From a virus, in the IMG/VR virus record IMGVR_UViG_3300035670_009554, positions 1 through 28,642 of that record: DNA of 28,642 bases; one strand, 5' to 3'. The notes under the pieces were generated by a model. The model saw nothing but the letters and a program-made list of their open reading frames with translations. It made no database searches and was not told the origin of the DNA. The translations under genes and the position numbers were made by a program. Below are positions 18,958 to 25,903 of this stretch, in pieces (the stretch's first letter is position 1; each line of letters opens with the position of its first letter).

Positions 18958-20003
18958 TTGAATGTCCTCAACAACAATGTTTGATCATTGATCCTACCAG
19001 TTGGCACTTCAATCTTTGTTTTTAAAGAACCAATATCCTTTTCAATTTTCTTGCGAGGATCAGTCAAAATTGAAGGAATAACCTTTTCTGGTTTACGAAT
19101 TCTTTTGCTAAATGATTTGCTTTCATCGTAATTTTGAATAGTCGAACCTTTAACAATGAAAGCTTCACCATTCTTAGTACAATAAAAAGTCAACTTCTTA
19201 TACTTTTCATTATATACCCAAAGTGTACTACTCTCAGTAATCTGAATTGGTTTAATTGAACTAATATTAAGTTCTTTTGAATGCATCATATACTTCATCT
19301 TAGATACTAATTGTTCACCAGATTTAACCTTTTTCTTTCTTGGTTTACGAACAATCTGTCTCTTAGTATTTATTACTTTCATCTGCAATGAATCAACAAT
19401 ACCCTGAACAAACGAAATATATCTTTTCAACTTAATACCTTTAAGATGACGATATCCTTCTTTTAAAGAATCGTCATCAGGAATAGACTTGATTTCAGAA
19501 AGCAAATCACTATAATACTTAATGCTCTGACTGATATCAGAACGACTATACTTAGTTAAATCTAAATCAAATTTATTATTTTTATACTTTTCATAAAAAA
19601 TGTCAAGCTGATCATCAATATCAGCAATTAATTGATTTGGAATATCTTTTGGGTATGACTTTGTTTGAACTACTTCTTCTTTAGTTTCATCCTTTGAATT
19701 GATAATTGACTTGATATGGTCATCAAGATTATTTTCAAAAATGGCACCACGTGTAAGCATACGCGCTACAGAGCAATGATTCTGACTAATAATAGAATCA
19801 TTTGCGCTAGAGTATTTTTTGATTTGTTCAGGAGTGTATTTTTTAGATTTCATGTAATCAAGGATCCACTTTCGAGAATCCTTGACCGTATGAAAATAAT
19901 TATACCAATTGAGAGCTTTAATTAATTCAATTCTAGAAATTTCGCCTTTATGATCTGGTTCATCACCATAGACTGTGTATTCAATATTTGGACGACGTGT
20001 CAT
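18954..20003 (-). CDS. 349-residue conserved-looking phage protein, function unknown
   Basis: The first protein gene after the tRNA-Leu-like gene. The N-terminal third is helical (ELIKALNWYNYFHTVKDSRKWILDYMKSKK, then SSANDSIISQNHCSVARML) and contains a YTPEQIKKYS segment. The middle has long helices (DISQSIKYYSDLLSEIKSI) and a very basic stretch (KRQIVRKPRKKKVKSG, about 215-230). The C-terminal part is beta-rich (STLWVYNEKYKKLTFYCT, EAFIVKGSTIQNYDE) and basic. This suggests nucleic-acid binding, but no family is recognised with confidence; similar large unknowns lie beside rnh in other T4-like phages. Confidence 0.7.
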   Translation of the reverse strand: MTRRPNIEYTVYGDEPDHKGEISRIELIKALNWYNYFHTVKDSRKWILDYMKSKKYTPEQIKKYSSANDSIISQNHCSVARMLTRGAIFENNLDDHIKSIINSKDETKEEVVQTKSYPKDIPNQLIADIDDQLDIFYEKYKNNKFDLDLTKYSRSDISQSIKYYSDLLSEIKSIPDDDSLKEGYRHLKGIKLKRYISFVQGIVDSLQMKVINTKRQIVRKPRKKKVKSGEQLVSKMKYMMHSKELNISSIKPIQITESSTLWVYNEKYKKLTFYCTKNGEAFIVKGSTIQNYDESKSFSKRIRKPEKVIPSILTDPRKKIEKDIGSLKTKIEVPTGRINDQTLLLRTFK

Positions 20004-20022
20004 GTTTCACCGAAATGTTTGC

Positions 20023-20098
20023 TGGTACGGGTAATCGGATTCGAACCGATACTGAATTGATTTTAAGTCAATTGCCTCTACCATTGGGCTATACCCGC
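20023..20098 (-). tRNA. tRNA-Leu(UAA)-like with short variable loop
   Basis: A full cloverleaf of 76 nt including encoded CCA. Acceptor GCGGGTA pairs with TACCCGT (first pair G-U). D-arm GCC...GGC with loop containing GGTAGA; anticodon arm ATTGA/TCAAT with loop CTTAAAA, giving anticodon TAA (Leu, UUA); 5-nt variable loop TCAGT; T-arm ATCGG/CCGAT with loop TTCGAAT; discriminator A. Bacterial leucine tRNAs normally carry a long variable arm, which is missing. The anticodon stem is close to that of tRNA-Lys. The amino acid actually attached is therefore uncertain. A promoter ends about 10 bp upstream. Confidence 0.92.
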
Positions 20099-20108
20099 TT
20101 TCAGATCT

Positions 20109-20137
20109 ACCATACTACACTAAGTAGAAGTTGTCAA
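20109..20137 (-). promoter_or_regulatory. Sigma70-type promoter for tRNA-Leu and the replication operon
   Basis: TTGACA (20137-20132), a 17-nt spacer and TATGGT (20114-20109). The expected start near 20102 is only a few nt before the tRNA 5' end. Confidence 0.8.
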
Positions 20138-20140
20138 CCA

Positions 20141-21157
20141 TCAAAGAGACTTATATGAAAAGTATTCAGTTGTTGGTTGTTCAATTTCAGTTGGTAAACT
20201 ACGAATAGAATCAAGAAAATCTGACCATTCTCCAATTCTATGTTCCCAGTTATAATATCCATCAACAAAACTTTTTTGATTAATGATATTATTTTTAAAT
20301 TGCTCTGTATTATTAATTACAACATTAATAACACCATCAAGGTAATTATAGAAGAATTGAGCATGTTGATTTGGGGATTCAATCCAATTATACATAAACG
20401 TCCAATTTGAAGATGTTTCGTATAATGCTCCAAGATTTGGATGCACACAAGCCATTCCAGCTGACATTGCTTCCATTAAAGAAATACAAGATGTTTCTTT
20501 CCAAATCGATGGATAAGCAAAGATATCCATTTGTTTCAAATGATCTCTCAATTTCTTATTTGGAACATAACCATAATATGTCATTTGTTTATGGTTATTG
20601 ATTCGATGGAATAGTTGTTCGTATGGTTTATCTCTTTGTCCCCAACCATAAATTTCAAAAGAAGAGAAAACATGCAAATGGATATTGTCATACTTTTCAG
20701 CAAGTTTCTCAAAAACTGGAACTAGTAATTCTAAACCTCTATGTGGAGTAGTATGATAAACTAAATTAATTTTATTTGATTGACGATCAAATTTCTTTGA
20801 AAGATCTACATCAATTGGATCAATAGCATTTTTTAGAACAATTGTACGGGACCAAGGAATGTTGTATCGTTCAATGTATTGTTGTTGTTGCCAATGTGAG
20901 CAGAAAACGATTCTATGATATTGTTTCCAACCTTCATTTTGAAGATGATGAGATTCTGGATCTTCGGGAAGGTCGTGTGCGTAAAAGATTCTAATTCGAT
21001 CGTCTCTTAATGGTGATTTGAGACGGGAAACTACAATTTGAAATCCAATCAGCTTTTGCCCAAGATGTTCGACTAGTTTTTCAGAAACGTATTCTGATCC
21101 CCCTTTTGCATTTTTTGTAATATCACTTCTCTCAAGTAGTCCATCGATAATTTGCAT
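20141..21157 (-). CDS. Glycosyltransferase (GT4-like, GT-B fold)
   Basis: A 338-residue retaining-type glycosyltransferase. The C-terminal nucleotide-sugar-binding domain shows KINLVYHTTPHRGLELL, MTYYGYVPNKKLRDHLKQMDIFAYPS and KETSCISLMEAMSAGMACV (about 225-250), the EX7E-like signature of GT1/GT4 enzymes. The N-terminal acceptor domain has RIRIFYAHDLPEDPESH and VFCSHWQQQQYIERYNIP. Length is on the short side for GT4. GAGGAG precedes ATG 21157, and a late promoter octamer lies about 53 bp upstream. Next to an FkbM methyltransferase it may modify a surface glycan, virion protein or DNA base; the acceptor is unknown. Confidence 0.88.
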   Translation of the reverse strand: MQIIDGLLERSDITKNAKGGSEYVSEKLVEHLGQKLIGFQIVVSRLKSPLRDDRIRIFYAHDLPEDPESHHLQNEGWKQYHRIVFCSHWQQQQYIERYNIPWSRTIVLKNAIDPIDVDLSKKFDRQSNKINLVYHTTPHRGLELLVPVFEKLAEKYDNIHLHVFSSFEIYGWGQRDKPYEQLFHRINNHKQMTYYGYVPNKKLRDHLKQMDIFAYPSIWKETSCISLMEAMSAGMACVHPNLGALYETSSNWTFMYNWIESPNQHAQFFYNYLDGVINVVINNTEQFKNNIINQKSFVDGYYNWEHRIGEWSDFLDSIRSLPTEIEQPTTEYFSYKSL

Positions 21158-21166
21158 TGTATCTCC

Positions 21167-21811
21167 TCAAATTGGAATGAATATATGATCACTATAAGAT
21201 TGTTTGTGGTATTTATACCCAAGCGCTTGCATGAATTGTTCGTCTTTAAATTTTTCTGTAATAATAACAGGCTTGAATCTCGCAATTGTTTCAAGAGCTC
21301 CATTAATACATGGTAACTCATAACCTTCAACGTCTAATTGAATGCAACTGCAATTTTCAAGGTTCAAACTGTCAATTGTTAGCATCTGGATGTATAGTTT
21401 TGAATCAATTGTATTATTAATCGAATGTGTACCAACATTACCAGTACTTGAGTTATTCAAGCCAACAGTACCATTTTTATCACCAAGAGCACAATTGAAC
21501 TTGATCACATTATCATATTGATTGTTATTTACCATACAATGAAAGTTTAATGGATCTGGTTCAAATGCATAGACATGTTTAAACAGTTGACTATAGAATC
21601 TAGTATACATTCCACAATTTGCACCAGCTGTAACAATAGTATCAAAGTCTTTTATTGTTTCAAAATAAGCTTGTTTATGACCTTTAAGCCAATCCCGCAT
21701 TGGTCCATCATTTTCAGAACCAAATGCTCCTTTATCAGACTTTGGCCATACCCATTCGGAAACGCCATCAACATTAATGTTTCTTGTTTCAATTAATAAT
21801 TGGTAACTCAT
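21167..21811 (-). CDS. FkbM-family methyltransferase
   Basis: A 214-residue SAM-dependent methyltransferase of the FkbM type. Motif I is TIVTAGANCGMYTRFYSQL (about 58-77), then YAFEPDPLNFHCM with the acidic ribose-binding residue, KFNCALGD and SCIQLDVEGYE (about 155-165), a diagnostic FkbM block. FkbM enzymes usually O-methylate sugars or small molecules. The start overlaps the stop of glutaredoxin by one base (TGATG), and the glycosyltransferase follows after 9 nt. Together they suggest synthesis of a methylated glycan. Confidence 0.88.
   Translation of the reverse strand: MSYQLLIETRNINVDGVSEWVWPKSDKGAFGSENDGPMRDWLKGHKQAYFETIKDFDTIVTAGANCGMYTRFYSQLFKHVYAFEPDPLNFHCMVNNNQYDNVIKFNCALGDKNGTVGLNNSSTGNVGTHSINNTIDSKLYIQMLTIDSLNLENCSCIQLDVEGYELPCINGALETIARFKPVIITEKFKDEQFMQALGYKYHKQSYSDHIFIPI
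21210..21217 (-). promoter_or_regulatory. T4-type late promoter octamer before the glycosyltransferase
   Basis: Exact TATAAATA on the minus strand, within the 3' end of the FkbM gene and 53 bp before ATG 21157. It is intragenic, so it could be chance. Confidence 0.5.
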
Positions 21812-22029
21812 CAGAGTACCTCAAGTAATTCTTGATATCCACCAATGTACTTACCATCTATTGAAATGATTGGCAATGTTTTAACACCAGGAAATGTTTC
21901 AATTACCATATCTCTAGTAACATCTACACCAATCTCATATACACGAAAGTTAATATTTTTCATTGTTAAATAATTTTTTGCCTGATCGCAATAACCGCAA
22001 CCTTTTCGTGTATACATTTCAACGTTCAT
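21811..22029 (-). CDS. Glutaredoxin
   Basis: A 72-residue glutaredoxin, a thiol-disulfide carrier that typically supplies electrons to ribonucleotide reductase. CGYC (Cys11-Cys14) is the redox site, TLP (51-53) the cis-proline loop and GGYQELL the C-terminal glutathione-binding part. The size matches NrdH and phage glutaredoxins. No ribonucleotide reductase gene is in the window. It overlaps the preceding gene by 11 nt and the FkbM start by one base. Confidence 0.9.
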   Translation of the reverse strand: MNVEMYTRKGCGYCDQAKNYLTMKNINFRVYEIGVDVTRDMVIETFPGVKTLPIISIDGKYIGGYQELLEVL

Positions 22030-22348
22030 TGTTGTTACCTTTCTTCATTTGCTTCTTCTTTTGAAATCTTTTTTCATGATAAATTTCATCCCATGTTTTA
22101 TCATCTCTTTCTCTAATAATTGTTATGCCATATTCAGTTTTTCCGTATTCATATTCAAGAAAGTGAGCATAATTAACAGCCTGAATATATTCTTCAAATA
22201 CTGGCGAATTCTTGAAATAAGATTTCATATGACGATCACTTAAATAGCAATTTTCAATAGCCATAGCCCATGTAACACGATATTCTAGTGCTTCAGAGTC
22301 TGGATAAATTTTTGTTGCTAGAATAGCAATACAATCGTCAGAACTCAT
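22019..22348 (-). CDS. Conserved-looking T4-like phage protein of unknown function
   Basis: A 109-residue protein. MSSDDCIAILATKIYPDSEALEYRVTWAMAIENCY opens it, then FEEYIQAVNYAHFLEYEYGKTEYGITIIRERDDKTWDEI, and a basic Lys-rich tail (KRFQKKKQMKKG). The pattern resembles small proteins I have seen beside glutaredoxin or nucleotide-metabolism genes in marine T4-like phages. Start ATG 22348 has a purine-rich GGAGAT upstream. Overlapping the glutaredoxin start, it is probably translated together with it. No function is assigned. Confidence 0.68.
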   Translation of the reverse strand: MSSDDCIAILATKIYPDSEALEYRVTWAMAIENCYLSDRHMKSYFKNSPVFEEYIQAVNYAHFLEYEYGKTEYGITIIRERDDKTWDEIYHEKRFQKKKQMKKGNNNER

Positions 22349-22358
22349 CTATATCTCC

Positions 22359-22646
22359 TTATAGCTTTCTACCAGCACCATTTTTTAGATCTTCTAAACT
22401 CACAACTTGAATCGGACCTTTGTTATAAGATGGTACCAAAGCATAGTTATCTGTACAAAATTTAGCCTTTGATACATCAACTTCCTTGGTACCATTTTCT
22501 GGTATTTTATTTGATAACTCGTATTTACTCTTCTTGATATTTTCTTCTATCTGAACAGGATTACCTAAGAGCTTTTTCTTAACCTTAATTTGATCAGGAT
22601 TCAAACCTTTTTTAGTCAACCATTTCATATACTGATCTTTATTCAT
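22359..22646 (-). CDS. Small protein of unknown function
   Basis: A 95-residue basic protein (MNKDQYMKWLTKKGLNPDQIKVKKKLLGNP, then YALVPSYNKGPIQVVSLEDLKNGAGRKL). ATG 22646 was chosen: AGGATA lies about 7 nt upstream. A longer start at 22670 would lie within about 5 nt of the transcription start. It is the first gene of the operon leading into glutaredoxin, FkbM and glycosyltransferase. The YALVPSYNKG segment is a recurring ending in small phage proteins; no domain is recognised. Confidence 0.65.
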   Translation of the reverse strand: MNKDQYMKWLTKKGLNPDQIKVKKKLLGNPVQIEENIKKSKYELSNKIPENGTKEVDVSKAKFCTDNYALVPSYNKGPIQVVSLEDLKNGAGRKL

Positions 22647-22681
22647 GATATATCCTATACTGTTTTTCATCGGATAACTCT

Positions 22682-22709
22682 ATTATACACACTCTAAAAA
22701 AGCTGTCAA
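22682..22709 (-). promoter_or_regulatory. Perfect-consensus sigma70 promoter
   Basis: TTGACA (22709-22704), a 16-nt spacer and TATAAT (22687-22682). It heads the operon ending with the glycosyltransferase. Confidence 0.88.
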
Positions 22710-22725
22710 CTACTTTGTGATGTAA

Positions 22726-23682
22726 TTAAAAAACTTTGTTCAATTCAAGAGGACCATTGACTCCAAGGAAATTATTTTCATCAATCCTTTTCTTAGCAAT
22801 ATCCCATTTAGTACCAGTAACAAATTCAATTACAAGGACTGTCTTGTTTTTCATGGCAAATGATTTAAGTACGTCAATATCCTTTTCAACATTTTTATTC
22901 TGGACACCAAATAGATTATATGAAAGACCTTGTTTCAAAACACCATCAATCATATCAAACAAATCTTTTGAAAAATAATCTTGAACATATACTTTGAACT
23001 TATCATTATCCTTTTTAACAAATTCACTTACTCTAGTAATATAAAGATCTTCTTGACCCGTTTTACCTGATAATCCACCAATTAGAATTCCATCAAATCC
23101 TAGATCTTTAGTTTTTCTAAGAATGGATTTAGAAATGTCAGTCCACTCTTTTGACATTAGCTCTTTTACTTGAAAATTACCTTTCCAGAGTGAACTTTCA
23201 TTGCCAAGCCAAGTTGGTTTCTTTGTTTTCCATTCATCATTCCAGTATTCTCTATAATTTTCAGCTTCACCGAGAGACAAATAAGCAATCACTACTTTAT
23301 CAGAATCTTTTATTTTTTGCACTTGCTCTTTAGTTATATTCTTATCATCAATCGCCAGATCAATAATTACCATATCTGTTTTAGTTTTAATAAGAACATC
23401 TAAATCTATATCTTTAAGATAGTATACCCATGATGTAATCGGCTTATCTATTTTGATCTGCTCAATTGGTTTTCTGATATCTATTTTAATCTTTTCTTTT
23501 AATTCTTCTTTAACTTTTTCTTTGAGTTTTTCTGTAACTTCTTCTTTCTTTTTCTCTATTTCAGAACTAATGACTTTAATAGCTATATCTTTTTTGCTTG
23601 GTAATATTAACCAAACAATTCCGAGTGTTGCATACAAAAACGCCATTACTATCAAAAATAGTTTGAACATTGACTGTTTCAT
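22726..23682 (-). CDS. Membrane-anchored GH114-like protein
   Basis: A 318-residue protein. A single N-terminal membrane segment (LFLIVMAFLYATLGIVWLIL) is followed by a Glu/Lys-rich coiled coil (about 40-80). A TIM-barrel domain of the GH114 / TM1410 type follows: SWVYYLKDIDLDVLIKTKTDMVIIDLAIDD, VVIAYLSLGEAENYREYW, WLGNESSLWKGNFQV, SKEWTDI and GFDGILIGGLSG. GH114 members include endo-alpha-1,4-polygalactosaminidases. In family members an Asp usually follows GFDG (GFDGVFLD-like); here the position is Gly, so activity may be lost or changed. AAGGAG precedes ATG 23682. The gene follows the M15-type peptidase by 12 nt and probably shares its late promoter. Confidence 0.75.
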   Translation of the reverse strand: MKQSMFKLFLIVMAFLYATLGIVWLILPSKKDIAIKVISSEIEKKKEEVTEKLKEKVKEELKEKIKIDIRKPIEQIKIDKPITSWVYYLKDIDLDVLIKTKTDMVIIDLAIDDKNITKEQVQKIKDSDKVVIAYLSLGEAENYREYWNDEWKTKKPTWLGNESSLWKGNFQVKELMSKEWTDISKSILRKTKDLGFDGILIGGLSGKTGQEDLYITRVSEFVKKDNDKFKVYVQDYFSKDLFDMIDGVLKQGLSYNLFGVQNKNVEKDIDVLKSFAMKNKTVLVIEFVTGTKWDIAKKRIDENNFLGVNGPLELNKVF

Positions 23683-23693
23683 CTAATTCTCCT

Positions 23694-24215
23694 TCAATTA
23701 TGCCATCTGCCTCTATTATCATCAATATGTATATGATTGAATCTACCTGAATATGTCCCAACACCACCAGACCATGTTCTTTTCAAGAAAGAAGCAACCG
23801 CTTGATATGTACCTCTTGCTGGATTGAAATCAATAGCTCTGCAATAACTATGCATAGATGGCCTTCCAGTATTCTTTACGGTAGCGCCTGGTCTGCATGC
23901 AGAAATGATGATAATAGGTCCATAAAGTCTTTCGACTTCCATCAACTTCTCTGCAACTAGAGCAGGCATGCGATGACCTTTCCAGCGAATCAAATGACTA
24001 CGGCCACCAGATTTACTAGAACTAAATTTTTCAATTTTTCTGGAAATTGATTTCTTTGTTTGGCGGGATTTCTTATATTTTCTAACTGGTTTATCTTCTT
24101 TCGATTCAGAAACAACCAATCTATTTGAAGTTCCATCAAAATATACTTCTGAATCAGCTTTAGCTAAAGAACTAAAACTGATCAGAAGAACAATAACTAA
24201 AAGTTTGTATAACAC
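23694..24215 (-). CDS. Exported M15/DUF882-type murein peptidase
   Basis: A 173-residue protein with a signal peptide (opening MLYKLLVIVLLISFSSL, cut near AKA). A basic linker (YKKSRQTKKSISRKIEK) follows, then a peptidase M15A/YcbK (DUF882) domain: IIISACRPGATVKNTGRPSMHSYCRAIDFNP (about 98-128) with the His and Asp zinc ligands, and RFNHIHIDDNRGRWHN with the HxH pair. Such enzymes cut peptidoglycan peptides. Start is GTG 24215, with AGGAG 7 nt upstream. The TATAAATA late promoter at 24271-24278 fits a lysis role. With its own signal peptide it would not need a holin for export. Confidence 0.85.
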   Translation of the reverse strand: MLYKLLVIVLLISFSSLAKADSEVYFDGTSNRLVVSESKEDKPVRKYKKSRQTKKSISRKIEKFSSSKSGGRSHLIRWKGHRMPALVAEKLMEVERLYGPIIIISACRPGATVKNTGRPSMHSYCRAIDFNPARGTYQAVASFLKRTWSGGVGTYSGRFNHIHIDDNRGRWHN

Positions 24216-24270
24216 GATTTTCTCCTATTGATTTTTGTTGGTCATTAACCAAACTACGATCAATAGAAGT

Positions 24271-24278
24271 ATTTATAT
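24271..24278 (-). promoter_or_regulatory. T4-type late promoter for the M15 peptidase and GH114-like pair
   Basis: Exact TATAAATA on the minus strand, about 56 bp before GTG 24215. Its last base is the first base of the stop of the upstream gene. Confidence 0.78.
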
Positions 24279-24484
24279 CATAACCACTTTGGAATACCAT
24301 GATCATCAAGAAAATCTAAATCTTTATCATTTAGTTCATTCTTAACAATCTTGTTTTTAAGATGCTGATTCAAATTTCTTAATCTCTTAATTTCTTTAAT
24401 CGCTTCTTCTAATGTTTTAAAAGTTGGTGTAATATTATCATCAATGGAATTTTGTAACAATGTTACAATATCTCTTTGTTTCAT
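24278..24484 (-). CDS. Small coiled-coil protein
   Basis: A 68-residue protein (MKQRDIVTLLQNSIDDNITPTFKTLEEAIKEIKRLRNLNQHLKNK, then LDFLDDHGIPKWL). The EIKRLRNLNQHLKNK stretch is a short coiled coil like those of the tandem gene family at 25904-27146. ATG 24484 was chosen because AAAGGA lies 6 nt upstream; ATG 24490 overlaps the preceding stop. Function unknown. Confidence 0.65.
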   Translation of the reverse strand: MKQRDIVTLLQNSIDDNITPTFKTLEEAIKEIKRLRNLNQHLKNKIVKNELNDKDLDFLDDHGIPKWL

Positions 24485-24486
24485 TA

Positions 24487-24915
24487 TCATTCCTTTTCTA
24501 GATGATGCTTTATTTTTTTCATAGATGCTGATGGATACATTTTTTTAATCTTTCGCAATGATAATTCTTTATCTTTCAAACCACTCTTTAAAGATTTGTA
24601 TTCTGACTTAGAAGCAAAATCTGTTATATTCTTTTTTGGTCTACCAGCACCAAATCGCATTTCTACTGGTACAAAAGAAGAATTTTTACTCTTAATGCGA
24701 TCAACTATACGATTATAGTTACCACGAGTAAAAATTCTTCTTCTTAAAGTTTGATGATTATATCCAATTTCATCTGATAATTCTGGAAAACCAAATTTTT
24801 CACCCGATTTTTCTGTTTCTCTTATCCTATTTGTATAATGATGAACTATCTGCTCTTCTTCATCTGGACTTATAATAACCTTTTTTTCATACAAAAATGA
24901 TAGTAAAGTTAACAT
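24487..24915 (-). CDS. Basic protein, possible DNA-binding
   Basis: A 142-residue Lys/Arg-rich protein. EEQIVHHYTNRIRETEKSG, then FPELSDEIGYNHQTLRRRIFTRG reads like a helix-turn-helix (about 43-66). A GAGRPKKN motif resembles an AT-hook, and a repeat-like basic tail follows (LKDKELSLRKIKKMYPSASMKKIKHHLEKE), which may be a second helix-turn-helix. Start ATG 24915 has only a weak GAG upstream. It lies between tRNA-Gly and the coiled-coil gene. DNA binding is inferred from composition and motif shape only. Confidence 0.62.
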   Translation of the reverse strand: MLTLLSFLYEKKVIISPDEEEQIVHHYTNRIRETEKSGEKFGFPELSDEIGYNHQTLRRRIFTRGNYNRIVDRIKSKNSSFVPVEMRFGAGRPKKNITDFASKSEYKSLKSGLKDKELSLRKIKKMYPSASMKKIKHHLEKE

Positions 24916-24949
24916 TACTCGTCTCTCTAAATAAAATGATTTGTATAAT

Positions 24950-25023
24950 TGGAGCAGGGTACGGGAATCAAACCCGTATCATTGGCTTGGAAGGCCAAGG
25001 CACTATCAATATACCAACCCTGC
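24950..25023 (-). tRNA. tRNA-Gly(UCC)
   Basis: A 74-nt cloverleaf with encoded CCA. Acceptor GCAGGGT/ACCCTGC, anticodon arm TTGGC/GCCAA with loop CTTCCAA (anticodon TCC, codon GGA), T-arm ACGGG/CCCGT with loop TTTGATT, discriminator T as in bacterial tRNA-Gly(UCC). The body closely resembles E. coli glyT. It lies 7 nt after the SpoU methyltransferase gene and would be part of the same transcript. Confidence 0.95.
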
Positions 25024-25030
25024 GTGTTTG

Positions 25031-25624
25031 TTATTTAGGCAATACTTTCAAGTCCATTGCCACTTTATTCATTACAATTGATGCTGCCGAAGCAACATTG
25101 AGAGAACGGAGAACTCCTACTTGTGGAATAGAAAAGATTTCGCCACCATACAAATAATTATGGGACATCATCGAACGAGGAACGCCAACTGCTTCTTCAC
25201 CAAAGATAAGACATTGTTTCGGTGAATAGTAGAAGTTGGCACAATTTATGTCATAGCCCCCCTGTTCGACAAACGAAGGGGTATACCCGTCACAAAAGAT
25301 TTCGTCAAGTATCTTTGTCTGCTGTGTCTCGTCATTAACATCTTTCTGAATGAACTTCAAATCGATATAGTTTTGAGCACCGACACAACTACGACGATCA
25401 AACCTTTTTCTACCAATAATATACACTCGTTCGGCACCAAATATTACTGCTGTGCGAATGATATTTCCGATGTTCAATCCACCTTTTAGATTGAGAAGTG
25501 CAATTGAATATGGCAGACAATTTTTCTTTTGAAACTGTTGGACTTCTGAAAGTGACAGAGACTTAAATTCGTCTGCCACATTAAAGTCCATACAGGTATT
25601 CAGTTGGTTTTCAGTAATGTTCAT
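25031..25624 (-). CDS. SpoU/TrmH-family RNA 2'-O-methyltransferase
   Basis: A 197-residue SpoU-class (SPOUT) methyltransferase that would methylate a ribose in tRNA or rRNA. Motif 1 is NIGNIIRTAVIFGAERVYIIG, motif 2 CLIFGEEAVGVPRSM and motif 3 FSIPQVGVLRSLNVASAASIVM, with the catalytic Arg in NIIRTA. The enzyme lacks the usual RNA-binding extension; it has a 40-residue N-terminal segment. Its stop lies 7 nt from the 5' end of tRNA-Gly. The target could be a phage or host tRNA. It overlaps the next upstream gene by one base (TAATG-type). Confidence 0.9.
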   Translation of the reverse strand: MNITENQLNTCMDFNVADEFKSLSLSEVQQFQKKNCLPYSIALLNLKGGLNIGNIIRTAVIFGAERVYIIGRKRFDRRSCVGAQNYIDLKFIQKDVNDETQQTKILDEIFCDGYTPSFVEQGGYDINCANFYYSPKQCLIFGEEAVGVPRSMMSHNYLYGGEIFSIPQVGVLRSLNVASAASIVMNKVAMDLKVLPK

Positions 25625-25893
25625 TATGAAGTTCCCGTGCTAGTTACTACACATCTAATGCCAGTTGGGCAATTGATGTTGTTGCAAACATAACCCATAG
25701 GCATATTGTTAAACACCATTCCACACACAGTACACTTGTATTCAATTCCAATTATAGGACTGATTGGAATTGGTGTTGATAGAAGATTTGAAATTCTATC
25801 CAACTTTTCAGAGATTTCAATCATATCCTTTTGCATATTGATAATAACAGTCTTCAAATTATTTACAGATTCAACGAGTTCATCGTGTGTCAT
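25624..25893 (-). CDS. Coiled-coil protein with zinc ribbon
   Basis: An 89-residue protein. The first half is a coiled coil (VESVNNLKTVIINMQKDMIEISEKLDRISNLL). The second half has CTVCG and CNNINC pairs about 20 residues apart, a zinc-ribbon arrangement (YKCTVCGMVFNNMPMGYVCNNINCPTGIRC). It ends with a Thr/Ser-rich tail. Similar small zinc proteins are common in phages. Function unknown; coupled translation with the SpoU gene is likely (stop and start overlap by one base). Confidence 0.68.
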   Translation of the reverse strand: MTHDELVESVNNLKTVIINMQKDMIEISEKLDRISNLLSTPIPISPIIGIEYKCTVCGMVFNNMPMGYVCNNINCPTGIRCVVTSTGTS

Positions 25894-25903
25894 GGTTATA
25901 ACC

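Noticed and set aside
21073-21330. 85-codon frame between FkbM and glycosyltransferase genes
   Set aside because: It overlaps both well-recognised enzymes out of frame and encodes no recognisable protein.
22647-22670. Longer start at 22670 for the 95-residue gene
   Set aside because: It would lie within about 5 nt of the predicted transcription start and has no ribosome site.
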